A stretch of DNA of 64,000 bases from the NCBI GenBank assembly GCA_012932865.1, contig SAXG01000068.1, positions 1 to 64,000 on the forward strand, in the 5' to 3' direction. The notes below the pieces were generated by a model. It saw nothing but the letters and a program-made list of their open reading frames with translations, ran no database searches and was not told the origin of the DNA. The position numbers and the translations under genes are program-made. The DNA is from Amylostereum areolatum (Eukaryota; Basidiomycota; Agaricomycetes; Russulales; Stereaceae). Within the stretch, counting starts at the first letter, position 1, and the number at the start of each line of letters is the position of its first letter. Positions 44,253-55,300 of the stretch are shown piece after piece.

Positions 44253-44676
44253 TGTTAGAAATGCAGTTTATGAGACTGATGGAACTGCCTAAGTCGCGAC
44301 AATGGGAGGAGCAAGAGAGAACAAATGGATTCAAGAGTGCCAAGTCTAGGGTAGTGCAACGTGAGCTACAGTACCGTAGGACGAGATGGACAGTCTAAGG
44401 AAAAGGGAAAAGAGATACTGTCCTTATATACAAGTGGGAACGATAATGTGATGCAATGCGATAGTGGTGTGAGTGGGGGGGAACAATAAGAAAGGAGTCA
44501 TGGGGTGGAGGACGGAAGTCTGGAGCAATGATGTCATAGATAAGGATGCGGAACCCCATTCAGAAGTCCAGGCAATGATGTCGTTGGAGCATGTGATGCG
44601 AAGGAAAGTCATGTGCCGTGACACGTCGCGTGTACAAGGTCTGCAAACAAAGAGAGAAATGGAGTGATCCGTGATA
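44253..44676 (-). repeat. Retroelement 1 LTR (downstream copy)
   Basis: Aligns along its length with 52863-53285. Plus-strand start TGTTAGAAATGCAG, end GATCCGTGATA. Confidence 0.9.
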
Positions 44677-46115
44677 TTACCCCCCCTTTAAGACACGCTT
44701 TCGCCTGGAGCGCGATGTCATCTGCAAGGGTAGATGCAAGAAAATCGTCAAAGGAGATGCCAAGGGAACGCACGGGGTGGGGCACATTTGGGTGACGCTT
44801 GTGGAAGGCGTCAATCATGTCAGTAACCTTTGAGAGCGACGAATGCGGGAGCCAGGTGTTTTCGGTGTCGGGATAGCCGGCCCACTTGACGAGGTACTGA
44901 ATACCTTTCTTGTTACGGGTTGGCTTGGAGTCGACAATGTCTTCAATGTCGTATTCTTCTTCGTCGTCAATGAGGTCGGGTGGTGGCTGTTCGTAATTTG
45001 GCCCGTGAGCGGCTGTCTCCTTGTACGCGGTGAGCAACAAGGCATGGAAGACTGGATGGATTTGCCACGTCTTTGGCAGCTTCAAGCGGTAGTTGACTGG
45101 GCTGATGATGTCAATGATCTCGAAGGGTCCAAATTGTTTGGCGGCAAGCTTAGCTTTCGGTCTTGTCGTCTTCAGATTCTTGTCTTCTAGCCATACTTTG
45201 TCTCCGACGGCAAACTGCGTTGATTTGCTGACCGTGTCGCCATTGTAGTGCTTCATCAAGTCCGATGCAAGGGCGAGGCTGGCCTTGATCTCCTGTTGAA
45301 CTTCTTCAAGTTGACGGAGGTGTTCTTCAACTGCAGGGACCTTCGAGGATAGGTTTACAGATGGGTACATCTTCGGGAGGAAATGGTAGAGGACTTCAAA
45401 GGGAGCCTTTCCAGTAGCTGCATGGGTGCGGGAGTTGTGAGAAAACTCGAAGAAGGGCAACCACTTCACCCAGTTGTCTTGTCGGTAGTTGCAGAATACT
45501 CGCAGGAACTGTTCGAGGTTCTGGTTTTCACGTTCAGTCTGGCCATCTGTCTGGGGGTGATACACCGTGCTGAGAGCGGACTTGATCCCAAGCTTCTCAT
45601 TGAGTGTACGCATCACCTGTCCAGCAAATTGGGGTCCACGATCCGAGATGATCTTGTCTGCTAAGCCGTAGTGTCGATATACCTTGTCGAAGAGGATGTC
45701 GGCCGTGCCATCGCTGGTGATCTTTGTCGTGCATGGGGTAGTAACTACCATCTTGGTGAGGCGATCGACTATGACATTGATGGCATTATAGCCTTCGCAG
45801 TCAGGGAGTTCGACAATGAAGTCGGTGGAGATGACGCCAAATAGTCGATCGGGTACCTCATTCGGGATCATGTCGATGTGGGGTCGGCTGCTCTGTGTCT
45901 TCATCGACTGACAGGTTGCACATCCTGCTACGAAGTCACGGACAAAGACAGACATGCCAGGCTACCAATATTCACGACTCACAAGTTTGTAGGTCTTAAA
46001 ACGACCAGGGTGTCCAGCCAGGGGCGATTCATGGTACATTTTGACAATGTCGCGTTGCAACTCGTCATCTGCAGGGACATATACCTTTCCCATGAACAGG
46101 ACTAGGCCTTCTTCA
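44609..46115 (-). pseudogene. Retroelement 1 integrase and chromodomain
   Basis: Integrase core: FGVISTDFIVELPDCEGYNA (first Asp), DKIISDRGPQFAG (second Asp) and YHPQTDGQTERENQNLEQFL (Glu). The GPF/GPY-type module KLAAKQFGPFEIIDI follows, then a chromodomain YDIEDIVDSKPTRNKKGIQY with LVKWAGYPDTENTW. The zinc-binding N-terminal segment lies above 45955 (YHESPLAGHPGRFKTYKLV) and is cut by a TAG at 45962-45964 at an expected Trp codon. The frame continues up to the nested element, which interrupts it at 46116. The C-terminal end runs into the LTR, with the stop at 44609. Chromodomains target such elements to heterochromatin; this is known of the lineage. Confidence 0.9.
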
Positions 46116-48052
46116 CATCAGGAAAACTCCCAGTACTTGACAGTCACTTGGGGTCCTTGGGCAAGTACCCCAAGGCCCCAAGTACCCAGTAACATGTACC
46201 TTGGCCAAGCCGGGCCACTTACTGGGCCAAGTACATATCTACTTGCCCAAGGTGTCCAAGGCCACCCTCAAGGGACCTCAAGTCACTCCCCAAGTACACC
46301 CAGTTCAAGTCAAGTACTCTCAAGCCAGGTTAAGGATCTATCCCAGGGGTCCCAGGCTCTCAGAAGCTTCACTCAAGGACATGTTATGTTTTTTATAAAT
46401 CAGATTTTTATTGTTTTCTACTGAATACTACCAACAGAAGTACAGCAGAAAGGAAAGGGGAAGATCCAGAGAGTATGTCAGAGATATGAAGTAAGATATC
46501 AGGGCGGAGGGCAGGGAGGAGTAATTAAGGAAGTGCATGAGCATCAAAAAGAAGCACTGACATGGCTGGCATGTACACGGGTGAGAGACAAATCCATACA
46601 CATTGAGGGCGACAAGGACATGCAGAAGTCGACGAGCGCGCGGAAGCCGAGGATGACAACGGTGTTGAAGGGGAGAAGAGCGCAGGTGTTGAGGGAAAGG
46701 AGGGTGCAGACATTGAAAGCAACGGAGGCGCCCTGCGCAGGCATAATCCAACCGTCCTGCAAAGAATGAGTAAGGGACGGGAACATGTGGAAGGAAGGGA
46801 GAGAAAAAGGTGACACACCAATGCCAGTGTTGCAGGCAACGGGGCCATCGACTAAGGGTGTGGGTACAGGCGTTGCGAGGCTAAGCTGAGGACAACAACA
46901 GTGGGGAAGGGGAGGAGATCACGGGTGTTGAGGGAGAGGAGGGTATGGGTGTTGAGGGCGACAGAGGCGCCACGCGTGCGCATAATCCAATCATCCTGCA
47001 AAGAGTGAGTGAGAGGCAGGAGCGTGTGATGAAGGCAGGCCAAGAGAAAAGGGACTCACCAGCGGCAGCGTTGAAGGTGACGGGGCCGTTGACATTGAGT
47101 GCGGGGGTGAGCATTGAGGGAGCACAACCGCGTGCATTGAGGGCACGGGTACAGGCGTTGTGCGTGATGAGTGCGTTGACGTTGCGCGTGACAGGGCACC
47201 AGTGTTGAGCACGTCACAGTGTGGTTGTTGGGATGACCTGGCTGTAAACAATGATGAAGGCGCGGACATTGAGGGCGATGGGGGCGTTGAGGACGACAGG
47301 AGTGTTGAGGACGATGGGAGTGTAAGCGTTGAGGTCGACGACGGAGTGCCGAGTTATTGGGTGACAACGGCGTTGGTGTTGATGGGGGTATGAACATAGA
47401 AGGTGACGGATGAGGGCTGAGGGGTGACAAGGGGGTTGGGGGTGACAGGAACATTGGCATTGGGGGCAACAGTGACACGGGCACTGATAGTGGCGGTTGC
47501 GAGGGTGTTGAGGACAAGGGTGACGAGGACGTTGCGTGGGACAGTGATGGGGGCATTGAAATACTCGAGGGGGCGGATGTGCTGGCACTGAGGACGATGG
47601 TGACGTGGCCGTCATTGGCAACAGACACAGGGTATTGAGCGCAACGACGGCGACAGCATCGAGGTTGGCAGTGGCAGCGACGACGACGGTGACGATGGTG
47701 ACGAGGCCGGGTTCTCAACGATGACGGACATCATGGTTGAAGACAAGGAGTTGACGCGGCATTGAGCGTCGACAAAACTGAAGAGTCACGTGACTATCAG
47801 CTCTCGAAATCTGCTAAGTTACAACTTTACATCAGACCTATAAGTAACTACATATTCAACCAAGTCATGAAAGTAAACTACTAATTGTCCAAGTAAACTA
47901 CTGTCTACCCAAGTACACTTCCAAGGTCCTTCTGTTTGACCAAGTTCCCAAGTCTTTTTCTTCCAGTCCAAGTCCTGTCCAAGTATAATCTCCAAGTCCA
48001 AGTTCTTCTGTCAAGTCCAAGTATGGCTCAAGTACCGGGAGTTTTCCTGATG
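46116..48052. mobile_element. Nested 1.9-kb terminal-inverted-repeat element, non-coding
   Basis: It interrupts the pol frame of retroelement 1. The ends match as inverted repeats for about 25 bp, reading CATCAGGAAAACTCCC then R then GTACTTGA inward from each side. Subterminal regions are dense in CCAAGTA/CCAAGTC and the complement TACTTGG, on both ends. The interior is G-rich minisatellite-like sequence. No transposase frame was found, so it is non-autonomous. Removing it with a 2-bp TG duplication restores the host frame as Asn-Tyr-Glu-Glu-Gly-Leu-Val-Leu-Phe, in line with the family. An 8-bp duplication was not seen, so the superfamily is undecided. Confidence 0.75.
46520..47760 (+). repeat. 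Degenerate G-rich minisatellite inside the nested element
   Basis: Irregular repetition of cores such as GGTGTTGAGGG, GCATTGAGGG and GTTGAGGACGA over about 1.2 kb. The Ser/Pro/Thr-rich open frames on the minus strand come from this composition and are not proposed as genes. Similar cores occur at 54360-55190. Confidence 0.6.
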
Positions 48053-48098
48053 CATAGTTCCATTCCTAGAGATTCTTGATGAGCGTACGTGGTCCGTT

Positions 48099-50555
48099 TC
48101 ATAAGATGGCGTCCAGGGCTTGAACGACCTCAATGTCCTTGGTTTTGCAGTCGTGGATACGTTGTCGGAGTTCAACATCACCGAGGGAGGTTACTGCTCC
48201 TGGCCTTGTTGCGCGTACCTGGAAGTACTTGGGGTTGAGCAGGACACGCTCCTTCTTGTCATTTTCAACACCATACTTGTGATTGGGTCGTCGAGACATT
48301 GGATCCGGGCGATGGAATATTCCTGGTTTGTGAACAAGCAAAAAGTCAAATCGAGTGAGGAACAGAGCCCAACGTGCCTGTTGGCGGCTCAGATTCTGCG
48401 CCATCTTGAAGTGCTCCAGGTTCTTGTGATCTGTCCAGATTTCGACAGTGTCGGGGGCGCCTTCGAGGTAGTGGCACCAGGCTTCGAGCACACGGATGAT
48501 CGCTAGCAGTTCTTTGTCGTAGATGTCATAGTTGTGTTCCGGTTCCGATAGGGCCTTGGACAGATATGCCACCGGATGCCAGTGGCTGTTGTCGCCTTTC
48601 TGCGAGAGTATACCTCCAGTAGCAAAGTCCGAGGTGTCGACTTCAACGAGGTAAGGCTTCTTTGGGTCAGGCATGACCAAGACGGGGGAGGAAGTAAACA
48701 CAGCTTTCAGTGCGTCAAATGCAGTTTGGCAGTCCATCGACCAGTCCCATGTGCATTCCTTCTTTGTCAGGTCAAATAGGGGTCGTACAACCTTGGAGAA
48801 GTCCTTGATGAAACGTCGGTAGAAGTTGCCAAAGCCGAGGAAGGATTGCACATCTTTGACCGTTCGTGGTATCGGCCAGTCCTGAATACCTGCTACCTTG
48901 ACGGGGTCCATAGCGATCTTGTCGTGCGAGATGATGAGTCCGAGGTATTCAACGGAGTCTTGCTTAAAGATGCATTTCTCCGGTTTGAGGAAGAGGTCGT
49001 TGTCTTGCAAACGTTTCAGAACCTGCCGCACTATGGCACGGTGCTCATCCATGGTGCGAGTGAACACCAAGATGTCGTCCATGTAGATAATGACCTTGCC
49101 TGAGTTGATGAGATCCTTGAACAGTTCATTCATTATTGCCTGAAACGTCGCAGGGGAGTTCATAAGTCCGAAGAACATCACCGTATGTTCAAAGAGACTG
49201 CGATTCATCTTGAACGCAGCCTTCCACTCATCACCTTCCTTGATACGGACATTGTTGTAGCCCTAGCAAACATCCATCTTTGAGAAGATCTTTGCACCTT
49301 TGAGACGGTCGACAATTTCAGAGATCAGTGGCAAGGGGTATTCGTTCTTGACAGTGCCCTTGTTTAGTTCTCGATAGTCCTGCACGGGACGCAGCTTTCC
49401 ATCCTTTTTCTTCACAAAGAAGAACGGACTCGCCTGAGGTGACTTCGATGGGCTGATATAGCCCTTCTTCAGGTGGTCGTCGAGGAAGGTGTCGAGTTCG
49501 ATCTGCTCGGAAGGTGAGAGGGGGTAGATTTTGCACGGTTTGGGTTCAAAGCCGTCTTTCATGTCGATAGCATGGTCCCATGGTCGTCGGTCAGGAAGTC
49601 GCTCGGAGGTTTTTTTGTCGAATACAGGCGCAAAGTCACGGTACGGCGGGGGGACTAAGTCTTCAAAGGTTTGCGGGCGTACGTTCTCTTTTGAATGCTC
49701 TGCAAGCTCCTGCGCTTTTGTAAAGCCCGCGCGGATGGGTATTGCATCTGGATTAGGACCATCGGTTTCAGGGAGGATTCCGGCGTGGCGTAGTCCATTG
49801 ATCTCCCAGTCTCGGAATACCATGGGCCGCTCGTTGTCGTCTTCAGTGAAGAGTCGTGCGGGTAGAGAGGAGCGATGGACCGTACGGACGCGAACACCTT
49901 TGACTCTGCGTGCAGGAATAACATAAGTGGGGACTGGGGTCCAGGACACATATGTCGGCTCTGGGAAGGAATCGTCCAGAATGAGAGGTGTCCTCGGGGT
50001 TTTACCTGCTTCAACCTTACGCTGTGATTGGACCAATGATGGTCTCCGTGGCTTGGTCGCGAGGTTTGTCACAGGAGGTTTGGACAGAGTGCATGAGGGG
50101 GGGCAGCGGAGCATGTCAACACGGTCTTGTTGCCAGTCTATGGTGGGATTGTGCTCATCGAGCCAGTCTGTTCCAAGGATCATGTCATGATCGCCGATGT
50201 CGGTGATGAAGAACTCAGCTTCTTCCTCATGGTACGCCTTTGAATCTTGCGAGTATATCCGGATCCGCTGGGTCGTTGTGTCGCGTACCCAGCCCATGAT
50301 GTTCTCGGTGCCGTCCACATTACGCACGGGGAACGGGTTTTCTAGTTTTCTTGTGGTGAGCTTCTTGCGTTCAACGAAGCTTCGGTTCAGGATAATTCCT
50401 TCTGCGCCGCTATCAAGCAGCGCGTCTGCGTCGATTTGTTGGCCTGTCGCTCGTCCAATCATCTTGACTCTGAGCGTTATCGAGGGTGTTTGCCTGTTCT
50501 TTGTGACAGTAGAGAGGTGCACACACGATGGATACGATTGCTCACATAAAGTCAT
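48099..50555 (-). pseudogene. Retroelement 1 protease, reverse transcriptase and RNase H
   Basis: Protease: ADALLDSGAEGIILNRSFVE (catalytic DSG). Reverse transcriptase: SPFFFVKKKDGKLRPVQDYR, then after a stop, FFGLMNSPATFQAIMNELFK and the active site IIYMDDILVF. RNase H: LVEVDTSDFATGGILSQKGD, YDIYDKELLAIIRVLEAWCH and IWTDHKNLEHF. The frame is broken by TAG at 49263-49265, where the family reads MDVRWGYNN but this copy has Cys-stop, consistent with C-to-T and G-to-A changes. More stops follow RNase H, after DAIL and in the connection toward integrase. Ty3/Gypsy pol order is clear. Confidence 0.9.
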
Positions 50556-50638
50556 AGATGATAGTACAGAAAAGCGATTGTAAGATGCCGATGATATAAG
50601 TCCTTTGCCTCCGCCAGACGACGCAACTGGGGGGCATT

Positions 50639-52303
50639 TTAAAAATCCTGCGACTCCAGGATATCCTTCAACAGTGCCACTGCCTGCTCCTTACCTTCCA
50701 CATCCAGATCCTTCAGCTGGCGGGTGATCTCCGCGATGGTTTTGGACGGGTCAGGGGCTGCTTTTGCAGTGGGCGAAGCCGTGCTCGCCGGTGGGGAAGG
50801 AGTCTTGGATCCAGTCTCCACTGCGCCCACCCGTCGTGCGCTCGAGTTGCGGTTGGGGCAGTCGCGGGAGACGTGACCGGCCTGTCGACACATGAAGCAC
50901 TTGCCTTCACACATCATCTTTGCGCGTTCGTCGTCCGTCAGCTTTGCAGGGCGGGTTGAGGTGTTGGTGAAGGTGCCGACTCGACGCGATGAGGAGTTGT
51001 TGGCCGAACCGTTCGAGGTGAACGCGACAGCCCCCTTGGACTGACTGCTCTTCCTCTCTGGGTTCTCTTCGAGCCACTGGTAGTTGATGCGGCGGGCGCG
51101 CTCCTTCCACTCCGCGAGGTTGGTGGGGAATGGATACGACCGGACCACCTGCTTGCCAAGGTCACGCTAAAGTCCCTTCTTGAAAAAGTGGATTAGCACC
51201 TCGTCGTCGTACCCTGACATGGTTGCTAGCATCTCAAACTCGGTGATAAAGTCAGTGACGTCCCGGGTGGTCATTGCAAGCTCGTTGATCTTACGCTGAG
51301 CCTCTATCTTCGGATCGACGGGCACGAAGTCTTTGCCGAACCTCTCGAAGAGCTCTTTGTAGGAGCTGTAGTGGAGTGTCGGGGGCGTGAGGCCGAGGGT
51401 TTCAGCGTCTTCCTTCTTGTCTTTGTCGTCGAAGAGTTCCATGCGGCGATGTGTGGCCCAGGCTTTCGCCGTGTTGTCCTCCATCAAGCTGAGGAGGAGC
51501 ATCATCTTGGCATCATCTGTGGCATAAACGTCCTTGTTAATGCGCAGGAATATACAGAGCTCGAGGGAGAACCGGAGGGTGTCGCGTCTATCGCCTTTGA
51601 AAGGCTTTGGTTTGGGGCCGATCTCCCGCTTGGAGATGGCAGGCTTGGATTCGGTGTCGGGCATGGTGTTGGGGAGGGCGATGTCGAGGGATTGGTTGAA
51701 GGCTTCTTCTTGTTGGCGTTGGCATTCTTTACGGTTTTCTTTAGCTTCGTCAAGCTCAATTTGGACTTCGCACACAACTTGGAATTCAAGAGGGGTAACG
51801 AGTTCCTGGCTGTGTTTCCAAAACCAGAGATCCTGAACGGGGTTTGTGCTAGAAGGTTGCCACTCAACTACTGTACGCCCTGGTGTTCCTTGCCGGTTCC
51901 ATCGATATGTGTACCACTTCCTGGTGACGCTGTCGAACTTGAATCCCCTGGGGGGGAGGAGGACGGTGGATCGGTGGGGCGGTGGGGAAGAGGATGCTGG
52001 TGGGTCGATGAAGGCGGCAAGGACGTCGGTTGCGAGGTCGAAGTCTTCGTCTGTGAGATAGTTGCCTCCTTGAAAGTACCAGTCTTGTCTGCTTTCTTCG
52101 GGAGGGTTGTGGGCCCAATGTACCGGTCTCTTGGTGTCTAGGGAGGTGAGGACGGAGTACTTGTACGGACAATAGTCGCGAAAGATACCCAGGGGGAACG
52201 CGGGGGTGGGGGGACGGGTGATGGTTTGGGAAGCGATGGTTCTAGAAGAAGTCGGCCGCGACGGGGCAACGACCGAGGAGTTTCTGGGTGAGGTAGCCGG
52301 CTT
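50639..52303 (-). pseudogene. Retroelement 1 gag
   Basis: The capsid-like part reads KPKPFKGDRRDTLRFSLELC, YSSYKELFERFGKDFVPVDP and MATMSGYDDEVLIHFFKKGL-like text; it is cut by a TAG at 51167-51169, then continues RSYPFPTNLAEWKERARRIN. The nucleocapsid zinc knuckle is CFMCRQAGHVSRDC (CX2CX4HX4C), and the protein ends KDILESQDF at 50639. The same frame stays open upstream of 51775 to 52303, with no ATG, and reads for example FRDYCPYKYSVLTSLDTKRP, YFQGGNYLTDEDFDLATDVL and WYTYRWNRQGTPGRTVVEW. Above 52240, similar-looking coding is in other frames, so the gag N-terminus is frame-shifted. Known gag function is particle assembly. Confidence 0.8.
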
Positions 52304-52862
52304 TTACAGCCTGGCGGATCTTGTGTTTGAGGTGACAGTGGCGGAGGGTCTTGCCCTTGATAGTGGGACGGAGGACTGGTGGCGGGGTGGATTCTGGTGT
52401 GGGGATTGCGAAATTGTAGACAGTGGGGAGGTTGTGTCGGATGATTGATGGAGGTAGATGGGTGTTGGAACAGGTGTGCCAGGTGGGGGAGTGAATCGAG
52501 AACTTGAACCAGTTCCGATCTACGTCAAAGCACGCAACGACACGAGCGTAGAGGCAGAGGATTGTCTGCCTACCGTGATCGTAATTCCAGCGCCACTTGT
52601 ATATGCGGCAATTGACTCCATGGACCTTCCAGGTATGTTCCCTACAGAGGAGTTTGAGAGCTCGTATGCGATCGACGGTGGCCGTGTTTGCTCGGGGCCA
52701 GGGGAAGGGGGCATTGCGATCGGGGTTGAATGCTTGGAGATTGAAGGTGAGAAAGATCGGTTCAGCGGTGGGTTCCAGGGTGGGGGTTCTTAACGTTGTA
52801 GAGACGGCGAGGGAGGTATAGGGGAGAGGAGTGCAAGGTAGGCGTAGGGTAGACTGTCCAGG

Positions 52863-53285
52863 TGTCAGAAACGCAGTTTATGAGACCGATGGAACTGCCT
52901 AAGTCGCGACGATGGGAGGAGCAAGAGAGAACAGATGAATTCGAGAGTGTCAGGCCTAGGGTAGTGCAACGTGCGCTACAGTACCGTATGACGAGATGGA
53001 CAGTCTAAGAAAAAGGGAAAAGAGATACTGCCCTTATATACAAGTGGGAACGATGATGCGATGTGATGCGATAGTGGTGTGAGCAGGGGGAACAATAAGA
53101 AAGGAGTCATGGGGTGGAGGACGGAAGTCTGAAGCAATGATGTCATAGATAAGGATGCGGAACCCTGTTCGGAAGTCCAGGCAATGACGTCATTGGAGCA
53201 TGTGATGCGAAGGAAAGTTATGTGCCGTGACGCGTTGCGTGTACAAGGTCTGCAAACGAAGAGAGAAATGGAGCGATCCGTGATA
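52863..53285 (-). repeat. Retroelement 1 LTR (upstream copy)
   Basis: Partner of 44253-44676. The roughly 20 differences in the first 250 bp are almost all transitions, plus a few transversions. Confidence 0.9.
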
Positions 53286-53691
53286 GCTTCTGCAGGCTGC
53301 ACTCCCTGGGATCACCAAATGCAGGGCTGACTAGCTTCTCTTCCTCGCTGCCGTGATAGCACACAGTATCCATGATTTGACTTAAACTTTGTTAGAACAA
53401 TACAAACATATATTAAGACAGTCACTCACTCAATGTCATACTCGTTCCACATGTCCCACTCCAAGTTTTCGAATCCGTAAGCCGTCTCCTGGAAGGTACC
53501 CGTACAATTGACAGCCCTAACACATATAAGCCTTTAGGCACACAGGGCAAAAAATGTGGTAAACTCATGTGGTATAGCTGAACTTGGTGGGGAGTGGGCC
53601 ATTGCGTGCATGGCAGTACGGTTCCCCACATTTTTAGGTCTGAAGGTCAGATTTTTTAAACCCTAGTGTTCACATTTTTGTACGCAGAGTT
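53286..53691 (-). pseudogene. Exon-like fragment of an unknown protein next to the LTR
   Basis: On the minus strand a spliced reading gives GFENLEWDMWNEYDID from about 53480 down to 53432. Across an intron with good sites (GTGAGT donor near 53430, TTTAAG acceptor near 53384) it continues QIMDTVCYHGSEEEKLVSPA and FGDPRECSLQK, where it meets the LTR edge at 53285. Whether it is a host gene or an old transposase cut by the retroelement cannot be told. No family recognised; the reading is tentative. Confidence 0.3.
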
Positions 53692-53945
53692 CAGTGCTCA
53701 TGCTATTTTGTGCTGGGGTGCGGGAGCATGCAAGTGCTCACACCATTTTGTGTTGGGTATGGGAGCACGCAAGCGCTCACACCATTTTGTGTGGGGAGGG
53801 GGGGGGCGGGAGTGCACAAGCACTCACACTATTTTGTGTTGGGTGTGGGAGCGCGCAAGCGCTCACACCATTTTGTGTGGGGAGGGGGGGTGGGAGCGTG
53901 CAAGCGCTTACACGACTTTGTGTTGGGGTGCAGGAGCACTCATAT
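53692..53945 (+). repeat. Minisatellite, five units of 38-46 bp
   Basis: Units share the core GCAAGCGCTCACACCATTTT followed by GTGTKGGG. They alternate between a short form (GGGTGTGGGAG) and a long form with a G-run (GGGAGGGGGGGGCGGGAG). Each core holds a small palindrome, GAGCGCGCAAGCGCTC. No coding value. Confidence 0.8.
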
Positions 53946-53989
53946 GGACTTACAAGGTAAGAGTGGTATAAATACATGAATATTGCTCT

Positions 53990-54080
53990 CTGCCTGAGTA
54001 GGTGTAGTCTATTGGTATCACAAGATTTGTGTGCAGGTGTGTTGGTTGCTGGTTCCAATTCCTGTTGTGCTTATTTTATT
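53990..54080 (+). ncRNA. tRNA-like sequence with A and B box, possible SINE head
   Basis: TAGTCTATTGGTA at 54005-54017 resembles an A box, and GGTTCCAATTCC at 54051-54062 resembles a B box, 34 nt apart, the spacing of internal Pol III promoters. A T/A-rich stretch follows at once. Matches are imperfect (about three mismatches), and no clean cloverleaf was drawn, so a degenerate tRNA-derived SINE is the best reading. Confidence 0.35.
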
Positions 54081-54118
54081 TTATCCAACTATACGGCATG
54101 TTTGCCGATGGTCATCAC

Positions 54119-54202
54119 GTGACCTAAAGCGGAAATGACGTACTTGGCATGCAGTTTGGGCAGAATTGCACATCAAGTACATCATTTCCGCCTTTAGGTC
54201 AC
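54119..54202. repeat. Inverted repeat, 28-bp arms
   Basis: The left arm 54119-54146 (GTGACCTAAAGCGGAAATGA onward) pairs with 54174-54202, with one bulge and one mismatch across a 27-nt spacer. It could be a hairpin or the ends of a very short element. Confidence 0.7.
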
Positions 54203-54359
54203 ATCATCACACTGTACATTTGTTCCAATCTCAGCCTACAAACAGTTTTGAAGCACACCTACAGTCCACATTTTCTTAGATTCTTCAAAGCATAGAATTT
54301 ACTTGTTTCCTTTCATTCTACTCTATTTCATGATCATTTTATTCCATTTTATATTTCTG

Positions 54360-55190
54360 CTATTTACAGAAGGCGTGCAGGCACGACGAGCATGGGTACT
54401 TGTAAGAGTTGAAGGCACACGGGTGTTGAGGGCATGTGTGTGTGGGCGCCGAGAGCACAGGCGTGATTGTTGCAAGCACAGGCGTCGAGGGTGTATAAGT
54501 GCCTGGGCGTGGGCATCAATGGTGTGTGCACATGCACATCGAGGGCACAGGTGTGGGCATTGCAGGTGCAGGTGCTGAAGGCGTAGGCGTATGCATGTTG
54601 AGGGCAGGGCCACGGGTGCAGGCATGCTGATGGTGGCACAGGGATGGGGGCAGAGACACCTCAAGGACGTGTCATGGGTGGGGAGCAGGGCATCAAGGGC
54701 AAATCCAGGGGGCACGAGCACGGGTGTCAAGGGTGTGCAGAGGTAGGCATCCAGAGAATGGAAACCCTGGCATGGGCGGTAATTCTGTCATCAAGAAGGT
54801 GAAGAGACATGCACTGGCCATAGCTACTCCTTGAGCTCAGTGCTAATTGGCCTGTGCACGTGAGCACGTGCAGGTTGCGGGTGCGGGCAGTTCGAGTGTG
54901 CAGAGACGTTGCAGGTGCAGGCATGGGCGTGGAGGTCGCGGGCATGGGCGTGGAGGCTGCGGGTGTGGGTGGGTTGAGCGCGGGCATGGGTGGGTTGAGT
55001 GCGGCCATTGGCATGTGCGTGGATGGTGTAGGAACGGGTGTGGGTGTTGAGGGCGCGGCGGTTGGTGTCGCGGGAACGCAGGCGTGGTCAGGTTGTGGGG
55101 ATGCGGGCGCGGTTGTTGAGGGTGCGGGTGCGGCCACGGTCGCTGAGGGTGCGGGCATGGGTGTTGAGGGCGCTGACGGAGAGGGGACAT
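54360..55190 (+). repeat. Degenerate G-rich minisatellite
   Basis: Irregular repetition of GTGTTGAGGGCG, GGCATGGGTG and GGGTGCGGGC cores for about 800 bp. Similar in style to the interior of the nested element at 46520-47760. Ser/Pro-rich frames here are taken as artefacts. Confidence 0.55.
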
Positions 55191-55222
55191 AGAGACGAGG
55201 AGGAGGAAAAGGCAGAGGATGA

Positions 55223-55262
55223 TGACGTGTCGCGCCTCGGCAGTTGCCGAGGTGCCGCGTCA
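55223..55262. repeat. Imperfect hairpin 40 bp left of retroelement 2
   Basis: CCTCGGCA and TTGCCGAGG form an 8-bp stem with a 1-nt centre, extended outward by a partial TGACG/CGTCA match. Confidence 0.5.
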
Positions 55263-55300
55263 CGAGGGTACGTGGATTGCTGAGATCATGACGTATTTTC

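Larger units (their letters stand above)
44253..53285 (-). mobile_element. Retroelement 1: decayed chromodomain Ty3/Gypsy element
   Basis: A full-length LTR retrotransposon in minus orientation, bounded by two 423-424-bp LTRs and carrying gag, protease, reverse transcriptase, RNase H, integrase and a chromodomain in the Ty3/Gypsy order. About 7.1 kb remain after removing the nested element at 46116-48052. A purine-rich tract (on the minus strand, AAAGGGGGGGTAA) abuts the 3' LTR at 44677-44690, consistent with orientation. Coding regions are interrupted by in-frame stops, including two where the expected Trp codon is TAG. LTR differences are nearly all C/T or A/G transitions. No target duplication was found (flanks CCATC and GCTTC), so one end may be rearranged. 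Probably inactive. Confidence 0.9.

Noticed and set aside
44247..53290. 5-bp target duplication for retroelement 1
   Set aside because: Flanks CCATC and GCTTC do not match in any register tried.
53692..53945. CRISPR-like array
   Set aside because: Units are contiguous and diverged, without unique spacers; the genome is fungal.
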